Positions 23,715 through 36,395 of a stretch of 64,000 bases of DNA are shown piece by piece. The position numbers and the translations under genes are program-made. Origin of the DNA: Ophioderma brevispina (Eukaryota > Echinodermata > Ophiuroidea > Amphilepidida > Ophiodermatidae); assembly GCA_023653785.1 (NCBI GenBank), contig JAMKCH010012782.1:30421-94420 (forward strand), written 5' to 3'. Position 1 is the stretch's first letter. Each line of letters starts with the position of its first letter. The notes below the pieces were generated by a model, which searched no databases, had not been told where the DNA came from, and saw only the letters and a program-made list of their open reading frames with translations.

Positions 23715-25353
23715 TTCTTTGCAGACATAACGCGCAATACGTGATCCAAACATTGATATGATTTATTCAACCAAGACAAAAAAAAAATAATCTATGTTCC
23801 TCCATACCTTTACCCTTGTAAACTATACTTTGTTACTAAATTCCACGAATATTCTTCTTTAAATCTTTGATTTTGAATTTCAAAACGTAATGTAGAAGAA
23901 AAAGATAACACTTTATCATCATATTTCCAATATAAATCGTCACAAAGCTCTAAACAAACAATCGTAATAGCATTTGGTAGAGATGATAATTCTTCGATAG
24001 TATCTCAGGCAGTCCTGTTTTCGGAAGTCTGTTAAACCCTCTCCTTCTTCAATTCCACCAATTAAGTGTCAAGAGGAGGCCTCACGTATGACTTATGATA
24101 CTCAGCGGAACGTTACATAACAACAAAGTAAATCTGGTCTTACGATAAGAAATTAGGGCCTATGTTCAAATAACAAATGTAATAAAACACGCTTGATCAA
24201 CGGTGTTGATATCTAAGCATAATGTGGATTAAAATATTCTAGTCTCATGCGCATTTTGGATTCCATTCTTCTTTCAACAACCCGCCGTGCATTGGACCAG
24301 CTAGTCGTTAGTTTTTGAGCGAAACGAACTTGTGAAAGGAAATTACTTGGTCCTTTTCGTATGAATAGAAGTACCTTTTCCTATTAGATTTTATGTTGAA
24401 TGCGTGTACTACAGCAGAGACATGCATCAGCTTAAATTTATTAAAGCGAGGATATCAATCAGTTTAGGTATATCAGTAATCTCAGGGCATTCCCTATAGA
24501 TAGGAATTTTTCCCAACAGATTTTTTGAATGATGGAAATAATAAAAATATGATTTCTAGTTACAAGGTATGTAACATGTTGGTAACGTTGGAATATGCCG
24601 AATCCCCAATTCCAAAACCCAAAAAACAAGAAGACTTTGCTATTATTAGAATGCGAAATTCCGACTGCTATTTTCCTAAAGTACACAGGGGATCTTAGTA
24701 CAGTATCTTTGTGGTTTTATTTGATGGCCATTTATTATCAAAACCTAATTTTAAAGGTATCGTAAACTCTATATGAGCTGGCATGAAAAACCGGTTAACG
24801 GTCTGTATTGCCACACTTTAGGAAAAGATGGCTAACTGTTAGTTCTGGGACTCTGCATAGAAATAGTTGACCTTCAGTTACTAAAAATACACTTTGATAC
24901 ACTCATAATGCGTGGTAGTTGTATAAAAAAGCGGCGTTGAAGAAAAATAAATCACAAAAACACTTCATGTCTGATATTAAATCAGAGGAAGGAAGGCAAA
25001 AGAAAGACAAAGAATGCAGGGCAGTAAAATGAAAGAAGGGCAGTAAAAATGAAAAGATCAGCAGAAAGAGTGTAGTAACAGAGAGAGAAGGGGAGGGAAG
25101 TAAGAGAGGAGGGCGAGAAAAGACGCGTCCGCCTTGCAATTTTCCAAAGGTAGTCGAAATACAATGCCTCAAAGGAAAAAATCCGAAATTTAAATATATA
25201 TTCTCTAATTCGGAGACTCAAATTGATTACAAAAATTGGGAAAAAGTGGCTTTATAACTGTTACAAATGCAAGTATTATTTAAGATAAATACCTTGTGCT
25301 CTAAGGCGCTTTTCGCGCAAGTGGAATAGTAATTTTCGTGATTTTCTTACTTA
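23715..25353 (+). repeat. Long repeat U, copy D, segment d
   Basis: Starts at TTCTTCTTTGCAGACATAACG and matches 30478-31800, 31900-33460 and 42160-43990. Shared words include AAATCTTTGATTTTGAATTT, CAGGCAGTC, CTCATGCGCATTTTGGAT and AGGCGCTTTTCGCGCAAGTG. It includes a purine-rich tract at 24978-25125. It has no ORF common to the copies. Confidence 0.85.
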
Positions 25354-26423
25354 CAGGGTGTCCCAGAATGATTAGTACCCATCGGATACCCAAAAGTTTT
25401 ATTTTTTGCCATTTTTAAATTCAATAACAGTAGGTAAGCTGGTTTAATATCCAACTTCATTATACTGAACCTTTCATAGAATTTTTGATCGTGAAAATCG
25501 GACTAACCGACAGTGACAATACACTCAATTGTGTTAGGGTGCTGCTTTCATCCATGGGCTAGTGCAAAAATGTAGTGTACTTTTTTACCCTCTTCCTGCA
25601 AAGCTTTTTACAACATGCTTTAGTCCCTTCGGAGTGTTAGTTAAACACTCAGGACGTGTGATTGTGGGACCAATTAGAGAGATGTGGTCCTTCTTTTTCC
25701 TTCGATACCACAAATAGTTATAATATGCCCATTACGACTTCAAAATGGAATGTCATAAAACCTCGCTAGACATAAAAGCTCAGTGCTGCCACGACAACAT
25801 TAGGCCTATTCTCTTTTGTACTTTTCTGTCGGTCAGAGTAAGCACTACAAAACCCTCTGTATTTTTATAAAAGCTGTCTTTTACCGTGATTTAGAGCCAA
25901 ACCCAGCTTAAAAATCTGATAGTCCTAATATTTTGTTCAAAATTGAATTTCGCCCTATTGGTGCACTTGTGTTTTTCTGAATTGACAATTATGTGCTGCC
26001 TAATGGGTCCTTTAATGTCACTGTGAAGCCATAAAGGGCATGCTGGTACTTATCTTGGTATCAGGAAAGATATGACCATAGCTATCTATTGGGAACCAAA
26101 ATCAAAAGTAACAAGTGCTGCTTAATCAGAGATTTCTTCCAAATAGGAGAATGTTATGCAAAAAAGGCCTTGGTAAGTCGAGGGATAACACACACATGCA
26201 TTTTTTCACTTTGCCCAAAGGATGAATCATCACCTCTAACACAATTGAGTGTATTTTCACTTGGTTAGTCCGATTTTCACAATTCAAATTCTTATTGAAG
26301 GTGTTACGCGTATAATTGAAGTTGGGACATGAAACAGCTTACCTAAGGTTATGATTTTATATGGAAAAAAAATAAAAAAATTTTGGGGGGTATCGAGGGG
26401 TAACTAATCATTGGGACACCCTG
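25354..26423. mobile_element. Tc1/mariner-type non-autonomous element, about 215 bp TIRs
   Basis: The ends CAGGGTGTCCCA and TGGGACACCCTG are exact inverted repeats, flanked by TA on both sides (25352-25353, 26424-26425). The inverted arms run about 215 bp (25354-25570 and 26205-26423), including ATACACTCAATTGTGTTAG and AAAATCGGACTAACC. Termini of the form CAGGGTGTCCCA with a TA duplication are known from Tc1/mariner-related elements. The interior of about 630 bp has no transposase. Two other U copies (33440-33480, 43985-44010) are empty at this site. Confidence 0.85.
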
Positions 26424-26425
26424 TA

Positions 26426-26847
26426 GTTTATAAGGTGTGTCTTGCCATTGTTGGTCTAATTATAGTTGTTGTTCTGTATGCAACCATTTCGTTTTCCCCT
26501 CTCCCCTCTTTTCCCATTATCGATACTGCTTGGTAAGGAATTTTTAATTTAGTATTCCTAAAGATGTAAGGTTAAATTAAAGTATATTTGAACTATAAAC
26601 TATGCAATTAATATTGTTTTTATATGATGGAACTGTTGCAATAACAGTTTTTTTCATTATTACGGACGGAGCCGATCAATAAGGTGTTTCCCATATATTA
26701 GGAACGATGCATAAGAGCGTTTCCTAAAACAAAATTTACCATAATAGACACTTCAATGCAATGGATAATACGCGTTGTTATTTAACATCATGTGAGGTTT
26801 TTCTACACTTTCTATTTATGGCAGTCATGATATCATTTATTCAACCA
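26426..26847 (+). repeat. Long repeat U, copy D, segment d/e boundary
   Basis: Matches 33465-33860 and 44005-44400 (GTGTCTTGCCATTGTTGGTC, TATTCCTAAAGATGTAAGG). It contains about three tandem 46 bp units with GGAACGATGCATAAGAGCG-type words at 26620-26735. Confidence 0.8.
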
Positions 26848-29041
26848 TATATTATCAAAGTATGGCGAGCTGTACCAAATTATAAGTTTCGTAGTCCCCG
26901 ACTAGGCACTACATGAAACAACTTCCAAAAGAAAGGAAAGGTATAATCTAATTAATAAACATATTGTTCTCTGCTTTCAACTGCACATTAACGAGCAATT
27001 TGAATTTGAATTGGTCTTCTAAAAAATCCCATGTTTTATTGTATAGGCATAATCCGAACTCCACAACAAGAGTGAGGTGCCGCTTTTTCCTATGTAATCT
27101 CAGGTTGCAATATATTGTTGTTTTTAAAGGGTTAATCAACACAAAATTAGTGTTTCAAATGTTCAACAAGCGTAGTTTTCAACTGTATTAAATCACTATA
27201 ACGACTCATATAGGGCCGGGAAAAATCGTGGGGTGGGGGCTAACTTCCTCCATTAAGGGGTGGGCGTACCAGGCCTGGAGGTCCCACGCCCAGAAATCCA
27301 CAATTGCAACATACTGTCTCAATCACCACAAGATCCATATTTTGAGAAATTATTGTTACTGTCACCCAAAGAACCCTTAGTTTTCAGAAGAAAATAAGCA
27401 GTTTCTTATATGTAAGGATCCTTGGGAGGCCCTAACATCCACATACCTTGGGCCCACACCTTCTGTGTGCCCAGTTAAAATGTGCGGGGTCTTTTGTGAG
27501 ACCCGGCAAAAAGGGTACGCTTTTCAAAAATAGAGGTCTTAGGATGGGGGCCAGGCAAGAATTCATCAAAATTAGGGGTCATCAGAATTAAAGGTGTCCA
27601 AGATTTTCTCAAATTGGGGGTCTTTGGGGGACAATTTGTGTAAATACAAATAGATTTAAAATTTTTGTAATACATAGGTTGTATTTCTTAAAAATAACGC
27701 TTGGGCACTAGCCCGTCTTGGAAATATGGGTCCATGGAGCCTAAAACTGCATACCTCCCTTAAAATAGACTTATTACCCGGCCCCTGGGTAGGTTTCTAA
27801 TATGGTCTCAAGGTCCATGACTTGACTTTTTTATTTGGTGTCCTACGTAAATTGAAAAAGCTTGGTCCATTAAAATGGATTCAAACCTTTACATTTTGGT
27901 CCAGAATCCGGTACGAGTTATTTTAGTACCCAAGATTAGCTGGACTCTATTTGGCAATAGTGCAAAATGGTCACCAAAGAACCCCCAATTGTGGAAAATC
28001 TTTAACATTTTTAATCTAAAAAAAGCCGAAATTTGGTGTACTTTGGGCCTGCTCTCACTCAAAACCCCCAAACATGTTTTGACTCGCTCTGTATTAATCC
28101 TACCCTTGGTCCTGAAAATCCAGGCTTAAATGTGCTTCAAACAAGAGATTTAAAACCTCCAGGGTCCCTCAAAAATCGAAGTACTGATTTTTTGCCTGAT
28201 GTAACGCTTTTCCAATCAACAATAACCCCATCTGCAAAAATTATCCATGGAAAATGTTTCTTTGGTACAGACAATTTTGCAATTTTCACTTGCGTATGGA
28301 AGCAAATACGAAATTCAGCCTAAGTTTGTATAATTGAAATATAGCAAATCCAGAACAACATCAACCGTTTTCCCTCTCTTTTAAGGAGGCATTTCTGTCG
28401 CCAAATACAAGGTAAGAAATCGATTGAGTGCTGTCTTATGAGACTTACTATTGGACACAACATTTGGTGCCTCAAATCTCTCGTTGCACCTTAAAGGCAC
28501 ATTTAAAAAAATGGTATGGTGGCTCCTCAGGGTCTTTAGGTTTTTTGGTGCCAGAGCAACACTTTCTCAAAAAGATGGAAAAATATTTTGGTGACCAAGA
28601 GTGCCAAGTGTGGATTTCTGTAGCCTGATAGACCAGTTAAACCTTCATATCAATGGAGTGGTCCACAATTGTTCCCGGACTATTATGAGTCTTTTAGAGT
28701 TTTTAAACTAATTAATTTGAAGTATTAATAAGGTTTAAGGACTTAAGCTTTGCATCCTTTAATCTGTTTTTATATTCATTTCCACCCTTAAGAACTTACG
28801 ATATTGCTTATTAGTACCCATGAAATAGCGCCTCTCCTGGTAAAGATCGGATCTTGCCCTTTAACATAGGGGTTTTGGGACTAACTTGATTAAAATTTCT
28901 CAGTCATAATATCGTTAGAAACAGGAATAACAATTTTAATATGGGATTAGATATACATTTGCCCTCTTTTAAAGGTGGTTTAATGTAGTGCCTATACGGG
29001 GACTAAGAGTGAAAAACTAAGAGGCTTTTCCTTGTATGCCC
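26848..29041. mobile_element. Inserted 2.2 kb element with terminal inverted repeats
   Basis: Segment e is broken here. TAGTCCCCGACTAGGCACTAC (26892-26912) at the left is mirrored by GTAGTGCCTATACGGGGACTA (28985-29005) at the right. The outermost CCATATA and TATATGG also pair. In copy A (44400-44450) the sequence on both sides is contiguous. The interior has no recognisable protein and carries many paired CCCCAAA and TTTGGGG style words. Class not determined. Confidence 0.6.
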
Positions 29042-30270
29042 ATTGTCTATATGGTGTTCCAAGATAGGCAACATTAATAAATATTTTAATATGAAATCCG
29101 CCTGTAAAAGGATATATATTTCCCCCTGGATCCATAGTCCGAGCTCCACATACTAATGTTATGAGAGTTGAGTGAATTCAGTGCCCTCTACATCGTTGCA
29201 GAGGACTATATCCCGGGACTATATCTCCTGCCACACCGCGTAACATAGATTTGTCTATTTAACAAGAACAATACATTACATCCCTCATCTCTGGACTATA
29301 TAACATTAATTTAAAATTAAACGCCCTTTAACCCATTGTTTAAAAATCACAAAAACTTTCTTCTTTTTCAACTCTATGCAAGGTGATATCAAAATAGTCG
29401 CAGTTGCAAAAATACAATATAATGTAATCAAATAATGAGGTATATAGATATGGTCGTCTCTCTTCTTTGAACATTCTCAGAGCGTGGGTTCTGCGTGCTG
29501 TGAACCAACATTATTTTACTCAACAAGTGCAAAAACATTGCAGTGCACCAACTATTAAGGATTTTTTTTATTAAACATGGCAAATTTCAAGTTATCTTTG
29601 GCAGTGGAATTCTTAATCCATTTCGGGACGAAGCTAACTCATCGACCTCTTGCCTCCTCTTTTTTGCAGGTGGTACTGACTGCTTCGTGTTGCAGCAGAC
29701 TATATCGGGGACTCCCACAACGTTCTTTGTTCAGATTTTTCTTGTTCATTTTCGCGATACTGCTCAACATTTTTTAAAACGGAACACGTGAAGGCGGACC
29801 TAAGTTTGGGATTACTGAAGGAATCTCAGGAAGCACTCTGTATAGTTGAGTTCATCGTACTCGGTAAAAAAGGGAATACCCTCTGCTGTGGCGTGAACTA
29901 GCTGTATCATGTTGCTGTTCCAATCCCACTTGTGTGAAGTAAGAGATGCTCTTGTAGGGAACAGTTGCACAGATTTGGTCTTGTGTTGTCTACCTATAAT
30001 AAGGAAGGTTACAGTTTCTTATGATGCCTCATTGGGTTGAATAATGTAAGGCAGTGAATTGAGGACTTAGGTGTTTGTGCCTTGTGGCTCATGGCGGATA
30101 ATGAATTTTGAATGAATATGGGCGAGAAGACAAACACAATAAAAGAGAAGCAAGAACTAAAAAACACAAAGCAACAACCACACAAACCAAGCAAACAAGA
30201 AAAGGAATAGAAATGAAAAAACAGAAAGATGATTCCCAAGCACTTTTATTTAAGTGCCTCTTCTAGTTTT
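29042..30270 (+). repeat. Long repeat U, copy D/C, segments e, f and start of a
   Basis: Positions 29042-29340 match 44440-44740 (GTTCCAAGATAGGCAACATTA, GTGAATTCAGTGCCCTCT). Positions 29590-29840 match 45220-45260 and 45725-45900 (CTAACTCATCGACCTCTTGC, ACTGAAGGAATCTCAG). Positions 30000-30270 match 34745-35030 and 47680-47990 (AAACACAAAGCAA, AAGCACTTTTATT). Segment f thus runs into segment a, which shows the head-to-tail order of U copies. Confidence 0.8.
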
Positions 30271-30284
30271 TTTAACTTATTTGA

Positions 30285-31810
30285 AGAGAGTCATTTACAC
30301 GATAAAGAAATATAATTTGCATACTTGAAGTGTTAAGAATAATGATAAATTAAGCAGACTTTTTTAAACAGCGTAAAATTATTAGTTTGTCATCAAAAGA
30401 CTAATGTAAAAAACGATAAATAAAACTCTCTAAAAGATTATCCAAAATGCCACTGCATGATCTAGTTAACTACTGCATTTTTCTCTTTGCAGACATAACG
30501 GCAACTACGTGATCAAATTGAATATATTTATTCACCAAGGCATTTTTTCCCACATAGCTTTACCCCTTGTAAACTATACCTTTGTCCAATTACGAAGTAT
30601 TTCTCTTTAAAAATCTTTGATTTTGGAATTTCAAAACCGAATGTAGGAAGGGAACAGTAAACACTTTATACATCAAATATTTCATATAAATATTCACAAA
30701 GCTCTAAAACAACAATCTTATATGATTGGTAGAATGATAAGTATCGATAGTATCTCAGGCAGTCGCTGTTTCGTGATGTTCTGTTAAACCTCCCTTCTTC
30801 AATTCACCAAAATTAATTGCAAGAAGTGCCTCACGTAATGGACTTATGATACTTTGCGGAAGTGTTATAAACAAAGAAACATTGGTCTACGATAACAGTA
30901 CTCCTATGTTCAAATAACAAATGTAATAAAACAATCCTGATAGCTCCTGATACAAATGGTGTTGATAACGCTAACATAATGTGGATTAAAATATTCTATT
31001 CTCATGCGCATTTGGGATCTCATTTCTTCGTTCAACAACACGCCGGGCATTTGACAGCTAGTCGTAGCTTTGAGTGACATCGAAATGCGAAAAGGAAATA
31101 TAAAACTGGGGGTCTTCGTTGAAGTAGACGCCATTTCCTATTAGATTTCATGTGGAACGGTGTACGACAGCGAGACATGCATTAAGCTTAAAATTTATTA
31201 AAGGAAGATATTCAATAAGTTTTAGGTATTATCAGTAATTCAAGTGACTCCCTACGGAAGAATTGTCCTACAGATTTTTGAAATGATGGAAATAATAAAA
31301 AAATTATGATTTATAGTCCAATTATTGTATTGGAATTGCCAAAAAAAAAAAAAAAAATCCCCATTCCCCCAAAAAAATCCTGTCCTTTAGAATGAGAATT
31401 CCAGAATGCTATTCCTAAAGTCACTTGGAGTTACAATATGCTCATCCACAAGGACACAGTTCAGTGGCTTGTACTTGTACATACATTGACATGAACTGAC
31501 ATTGCGTGGTCTGGGTATCATAACATACCCAAAAAAAAGGGGTGTATTCTTTAAAAATACCTGGTGAATGAAATCTACGCAACTGTGGCCAAGGGAATTG
31601 AAGTTTTACTAGCTCATATAGAGACACTGGGGACTCTCAGTAAAGTATCTTTGGAGTTTTATTTGATTGTCATTTTTAAGCAAAAACTAATTGGCTGTCT
31701 AAATGTATGATTCAGTGTATATTATGTGTGAGCCTCGTTATCCCCTGTATAAAGGTATTGTTAAAAATCTATATTAAGCAGGCATGAAACCCGTTTTGTA
31801 TGCCTATTTA
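30285..31810 (+). repeat. Long repeat U, segment d, tandem copy 1
   Basis: Follows segment a directly, with b and c missing. Matches 42000-43470. It ends at TATTTAG, where the next copy begins at TTGTCATCAAAAGAC. It carries one CACTA-like MITE. Confidence 0.82.
31422..31623 (+). mobile_element. CACTA-like MITE, copy 1
   Basis: Begins CACTTGGAGTTACAATATG and ends TTTTACTAGCTCATATAGAG. The same 200 bp occurs at 43092-43294 and, inverted, at 51066-51275. U copies at about 24676 and 32825 lack it, reading straight from CCTAA into GTACACTGGGG-like sequence. Confidence 0.75.
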
Positions 31811-33950
31811 GTTGTCATCAAAAGACTAAGTACAAAACGATAAATAAAACTCTCTAAACATTATCCAAAATCACTGCCAATGATCTAGTAAATACTGCAC
31901 TTTCTTCTTTGCAGGACATAACGGCAAAATAAGTGATAAAAAGTGAATAGTATTATTCACAAGGCATCTTTCCCCTACATAGCTTTACCACTTGTAAAAT
32001 ATACATTTGTACCAAATTACGGAGATATTTCTCGTTTAAAAATCTTTGATTTGAATTTCAAAACCGTAATGAAGGAAGGAACAGCTAACACTCTTAACAT
32101 CAAAATATTTCATATAACTATTTCACAAAGCTTTCCAAAAACAACAATTTTAATATCTTTGGTTGAATGATAAGGATCGTAGCTTCTCCGGACCAATCGC
32201 TGTTTCGTGATGTTCTGTTAAACCTCCCTCTTCAATGCACCAAATGTTAATTGCAAGAGTGGCCTCACATAATGGACTTATGATACTCGCGGACGTAATT
32301 AAAAAGTAACATTGGTTTCCGTAAAGAAATTACTTCCTATGTTCAAATAACAAATGTAATAAAACACTCTTGATAAACAGTGTTGATATCTAACATAATG
32401 TGGATTAAAATATTCTATTCTCATGCGCATTTGGGATTCCATTTCTTCTCTTAAACAAAACATGCCGGCATTTGACAGCTAGTCGGTAGCTTTGAGCGAA
32501 ATCGGAAATGTGAAGGAAATAATCCTAGAAAAAAAGTATTTTCGTTTGAATAGAAGCACATTTTCCATAGATTTCATGTTGAATGGTGTACGACAGCAGC
32601 GACACGCATCGCTTAAATTTATTAAAGGGAAGGATGTTCAATCAGTTTTAAGTATTATCAGTAATCTCAGGTGCATTCCCTACCAGAAGAATTTTCCCTA
32701 CAGAAAAAGTCTTTGAAATGAGTGGAAAAAAATCAAAAATTGGATATGCCAATCTCCATTCTAAAAACCAAAATAATGAAATGTTCCTGTTATTTAGAAG
32801 CGAATTACCAGAACTGATATACCTAAGTACACTGGGGAATCTTAGTACAATTTTTCTTTGGGTTTCATTTGATTGTCATTATTATAAAGGTATGTAAAAT
32901 ATATATTAGCGATGACAGACCATTTTTGTTATGCCTATTTAAGGGAATAGCAACTCGTTAGTTTTAGGATGCATAGAAATAGTGATACTGCAGTCGGCAT
33001 TTTACTAAATACACTTGATACACTCATAATGTTGTGGTCGTTGTATAACAGCGGCGTGAAGAAAAAAAATAAATCACAAAAACACTCTCATGTCTTAAAT
33101 TAAATCAGAGAAGGGAGGACCAAAAGAGGAAAAGATTTAGTAAGGGCAGTAAAAAGAAAAATATCGGAGAAAGAAGAAGAAGTGTAGTCACAGAGTGAGA
33201 AGGAGAGAGGAATAAGAGAGAGTGAGTGCAAGAAGAATCGGCTTGCCAATTTCCAAATGTTAGTCGATACATGCTAATGGAAAAATTCCAAATACTAGAT
33301 TATTCTCTATTCGTGAGACCCAAATTGATTACAAAATTGCGAAAAAGTGGCTTTATACTGTTAATTCAATGCAATGTATTATTTTAAGAGAAATACCTGT
33401 GGCTCTTAGGAGCTATTCGCGCAAGTGGAATATGTTAATTCGTGCTTTCTCTATTATTGTTTATTAGGTGTGTTTTGTCATGTTGGTTATATAGTTGTTG
33501 TTCGTTATGCAACATTTCGTTCGCCCTCTCTCCCCCTCTTTTCCCCTTATCGAATCCTTGATTGCGCGTGAGGAATTTAATTTAGTATTCCTAAAGATGT
33601 AAGGTAAATATATTATATTTGAACTATAGAACTATGCAATAAAATTGTTTTTATTATCGCTGGAAATGGTGCAATAACAGTTTTTCTCATTATTATGGCC
33701 GGAGCCGATGCAATAAGAGTGTTTCCTATTATTATTATGGAACGATGCAATAAGAGCGTTTCCTATAATTTCAACAAAATGGACTTTCTCCGACATTTCC
33801 ATAAATGGATAGTATAGTTGTTATTTTCCCATCATGTGTGTCTTTCTATTCTATATGGCAGTGATGAACATTATTCCACCAAATTGGGGTATCAGGATAG
33901 AACATAAAGGGAAAATATTTAATTTGAAATCCGTGTAAAAGAACTATGGG
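31811..33950 (+). repeat. Long repeat U, segments d and e, tandem copy 2
   Basis: Begins about 1.42 kb after the start of the equivalent position in the preceding copy (TTGTCATCAAAAGAC at about 30390 and 31812). It runs on through the purine-rich tract (33110-33235) and the 46 bp triplication (33660-33775) into segment e, where it stops after GGGAAAATATTTAATTTGAAAT near 33930. It has no CACTA-like MITE. Confidence 0.82.
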
Positions 33951-33968
33951 CGATAGTCGGGGATGGTT

Positions 33969-34328
33969 CAGACCAACGTAAGTGACATTTTTGTCGAAAT
34001 TGAGTTTTGGTGAATTTTGCAAGAGTGGGTATTCGCGCATAATTTAAATATGTGTGAAGATTTGTAAGTGATTAGAAAAGAAGATAAAGGGTGGCAATGC
34101 GCTTTTGCAGCTTAATGCAGACATCGTAAGTGGCACTTACGTTGGTCTGCATTGAACCTGTTGCCCCTTTTCAGTGCAAGACCAACGTAACGTAAGTGGC
34201 ACTTACATTGGACTTGCATTAAACACCTTTCCATTGCAAGACCAACGTAAGAGCCACTACGTGGTCTGCACTGAAAAAATGTTTAATGCAAGACCAACGT
34301 AAGTGCCACTTACGTTGTTCTTGGCACT
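33969..34328. repeat. Cluster of four palindromes plus a half site
   Basis: Four palindromic units lie at about 34117-34150, 34174-34219, 34234-34272 and 34287-34327, with a half site (GACCAACGTAAGTG) at about 33971. The consensus half is TGCAAGACCAACGTAAGTG, whose complement follows directly around a GCCAC/GTGGC centre. Spacing is 53-60 bases. The linkers (ATTGAACCTGTT, TTAAACACCTTT) are also related, so this is a short tandem array of inverted units sitting between two U copies. Confidence 0.85.
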
Positions 34329-34384
34329 AACAAGAAAATAATGATTTCACTTTGGTGAGGTATGTTTGTTCTAACCGTTGGAAA

Positions 34385-34430
34385 ATACCATGTTTTCAAA
34401 GGGGATTTCAAGTGTTTTTTTTAAGTTTAC

Positions 34431-34467
<37 letters not shown>

Positions 34468-36395
34468 AATATGATAATTATATGTAAGGACAAGCAATAG
34501 GCTATCGGGAAAGTGTAGTGAGGGCCCACATGGGGGGGGGGGTTCCGTACCGATATTATTGCACACTTTTTTCGGACACAACTTATGCATTCGGCAGGAA
34601 ACCCTTCCGAACTAAAGCACAGGTCATATCCATTAAGGTTGTTCCCCCGGAATTCATACGTGTGAGATGGTCAGGTACGGAACATCCATCACAGGGTAGT
34701 TACTACGAATACTATTTCTGCGTAGACATACAAACACCCACACCAACCAAGGAGGTTATAGTTTACTATGATATCTCCTTGGGTAGAATAATGGTTGGTT
34801 GGGTATAAAGAAACTGTAAAGCAGTAGAACTGAGACTATAGTTGTTTGTGCATTGTGGATCATAGCGGCTGATTGGTATTTTTAATGAATAGGACGAGCA
34901 GAAAAACACAATACAAAGAAAAGACAAGAAAAAAAAAACACAAAGCAAACAACCACACAAACTAAGCAAACAAGATAGGAATAGAAATGAAAAAAGAAAG
35001 ATGGTTCCAAAGCACTTTTATTAAGTGCCTCTTCAATGGGCAATAAGTGAAGGGTAATTACGATAAGTGGCTTTGGGCGAAGGCTCTCCCTCTCTTTCAC
35101 CTTTCCTGGTATATATGTACTCACCACACGTGACACGTCACGGTGAGGAACTTTGGGTGGGTGGCTTAAAAGAAAAGCCCAAAGGGTTCCCTTAGACCAT
35201 GTCCAAGCAAAAGCATCATTACTATTTAGGAACTCAAATATTTTCAACTAATGGCTTGCAAAAGAAGGGAGATTATAATAATGAAAAATCATTTGTAGCG
35301 GTATTTCTTAAGAATATTATTTTCTTTTCATTGGAGGTTGCTCATATTATCAACAGAGCAATAACAACCAGACGCTGGTTGATCAGTGAAAGCGCTCCGG
35401 AAACGTGTTAAAGTTGAAGTTTCAAAAGAAAACAATATTCTTAAGAACGAAATTGTTTGCTATGCACAGTTACCTACACAGAAAGCAGAGACAAGTGTAC
35501 GACAAAGTCACATTTTACCCCTTTATGTAATACACTGTCTATATTCTAGACTGATTAAGAGGGACGGGTGTTTCAGACCTGAACTTTCATTGTTGAGATA
35601 ATTTAGTCATTGTTCCCGATGGAGGACATGTTCGTGATATGCATATTAAAGCCCTTATTAAGAAGTTTCGAAAAAAATATAAAATATTGTTCTGGTCCTG
35701 CCATGGTAACTCTTATACCAGTTATCATAAAAATTGCCCCCCCCCCCATTATGATTTTAATGGATCCAGATGGGTATCAAGCACACCTGTTCTGGTCAGA
35801 GGCTAGAGGTCGAGAGTGGTATAAGAACGATATCATGTGATAGCTGATAATCACTTAACACAAGTAATGTTTAAAGAACACTAATTAGCAAATCGAAAAA
35901 AAGAATACCAAAAATCAGATTTTTGCATGTATGTAACAAGAAGAGGTATCCTAACATACCCTACAAGTGATAAGACCAAAGCAACCTAATAAGGACACAA
36001 TCGGATATTTTAGTCATTACTGTCCGTACGAACACTTACACACACTATGTAATTGAATGGAGATTCATATCGTTGATTATTGCTGTTTTCGTCCATTTCA
36101 ATAAATTTTTCAGTTGGAAAAAATATTTTGTGAGCATTCCACATGCTTATCCTTCACCTTGTAAGCATATCATCATTACAAAATTTTATCAAATATTTTG
36201 GACTCTTTTGGGTGAATCACTGAGAGTGTCTTTAAGAGCGGTTACTCTTTCTTTCTGAGTAACGATAGAAGCTCCTATCCAATCTTTAATTTCACCAAAT
36301 TTACATTCGTCATTCGTATAGTACTTTACGCTAACACTCAATTTTTTAGTAGTTTAAAACAGAAAAGTAGTTGTTATTTCCTGTTACAGCCATTT
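34385..36395 (+). repeat. Long repeat U, copy A, segments a and b (first part)
   Basis: Matches 47290-49375 throughout (CATGTTTTCAAAGGGGATTTC, AGGCTATCGGGAAAGT, GAAAGCGCTCCGGAA, GTTGATTATTGCTGTTTTCG, GATAGAAGCTCCTAT). A 28-base A run at 34436-34463 is not in copy B. The ORFs at 34882-35247 and nearby are not shared with the other copy and are unlikely to be genes. Confidence 0.85.

Noticed and set aside
27211..27787. Separate hAT-like element with GGGCCGGG and CCCGGCCCCTG ends
   Set aside because: The ends match only over a few bases, and no 8 bp duplication is present.
34117..34328. CRISPR-like array (regularly spaced repeats)
   Set aside because: The repeats are palindromes with related, not unique, linkers, no cas-like genes are present, and the setting is a eukaryotic repeat field.
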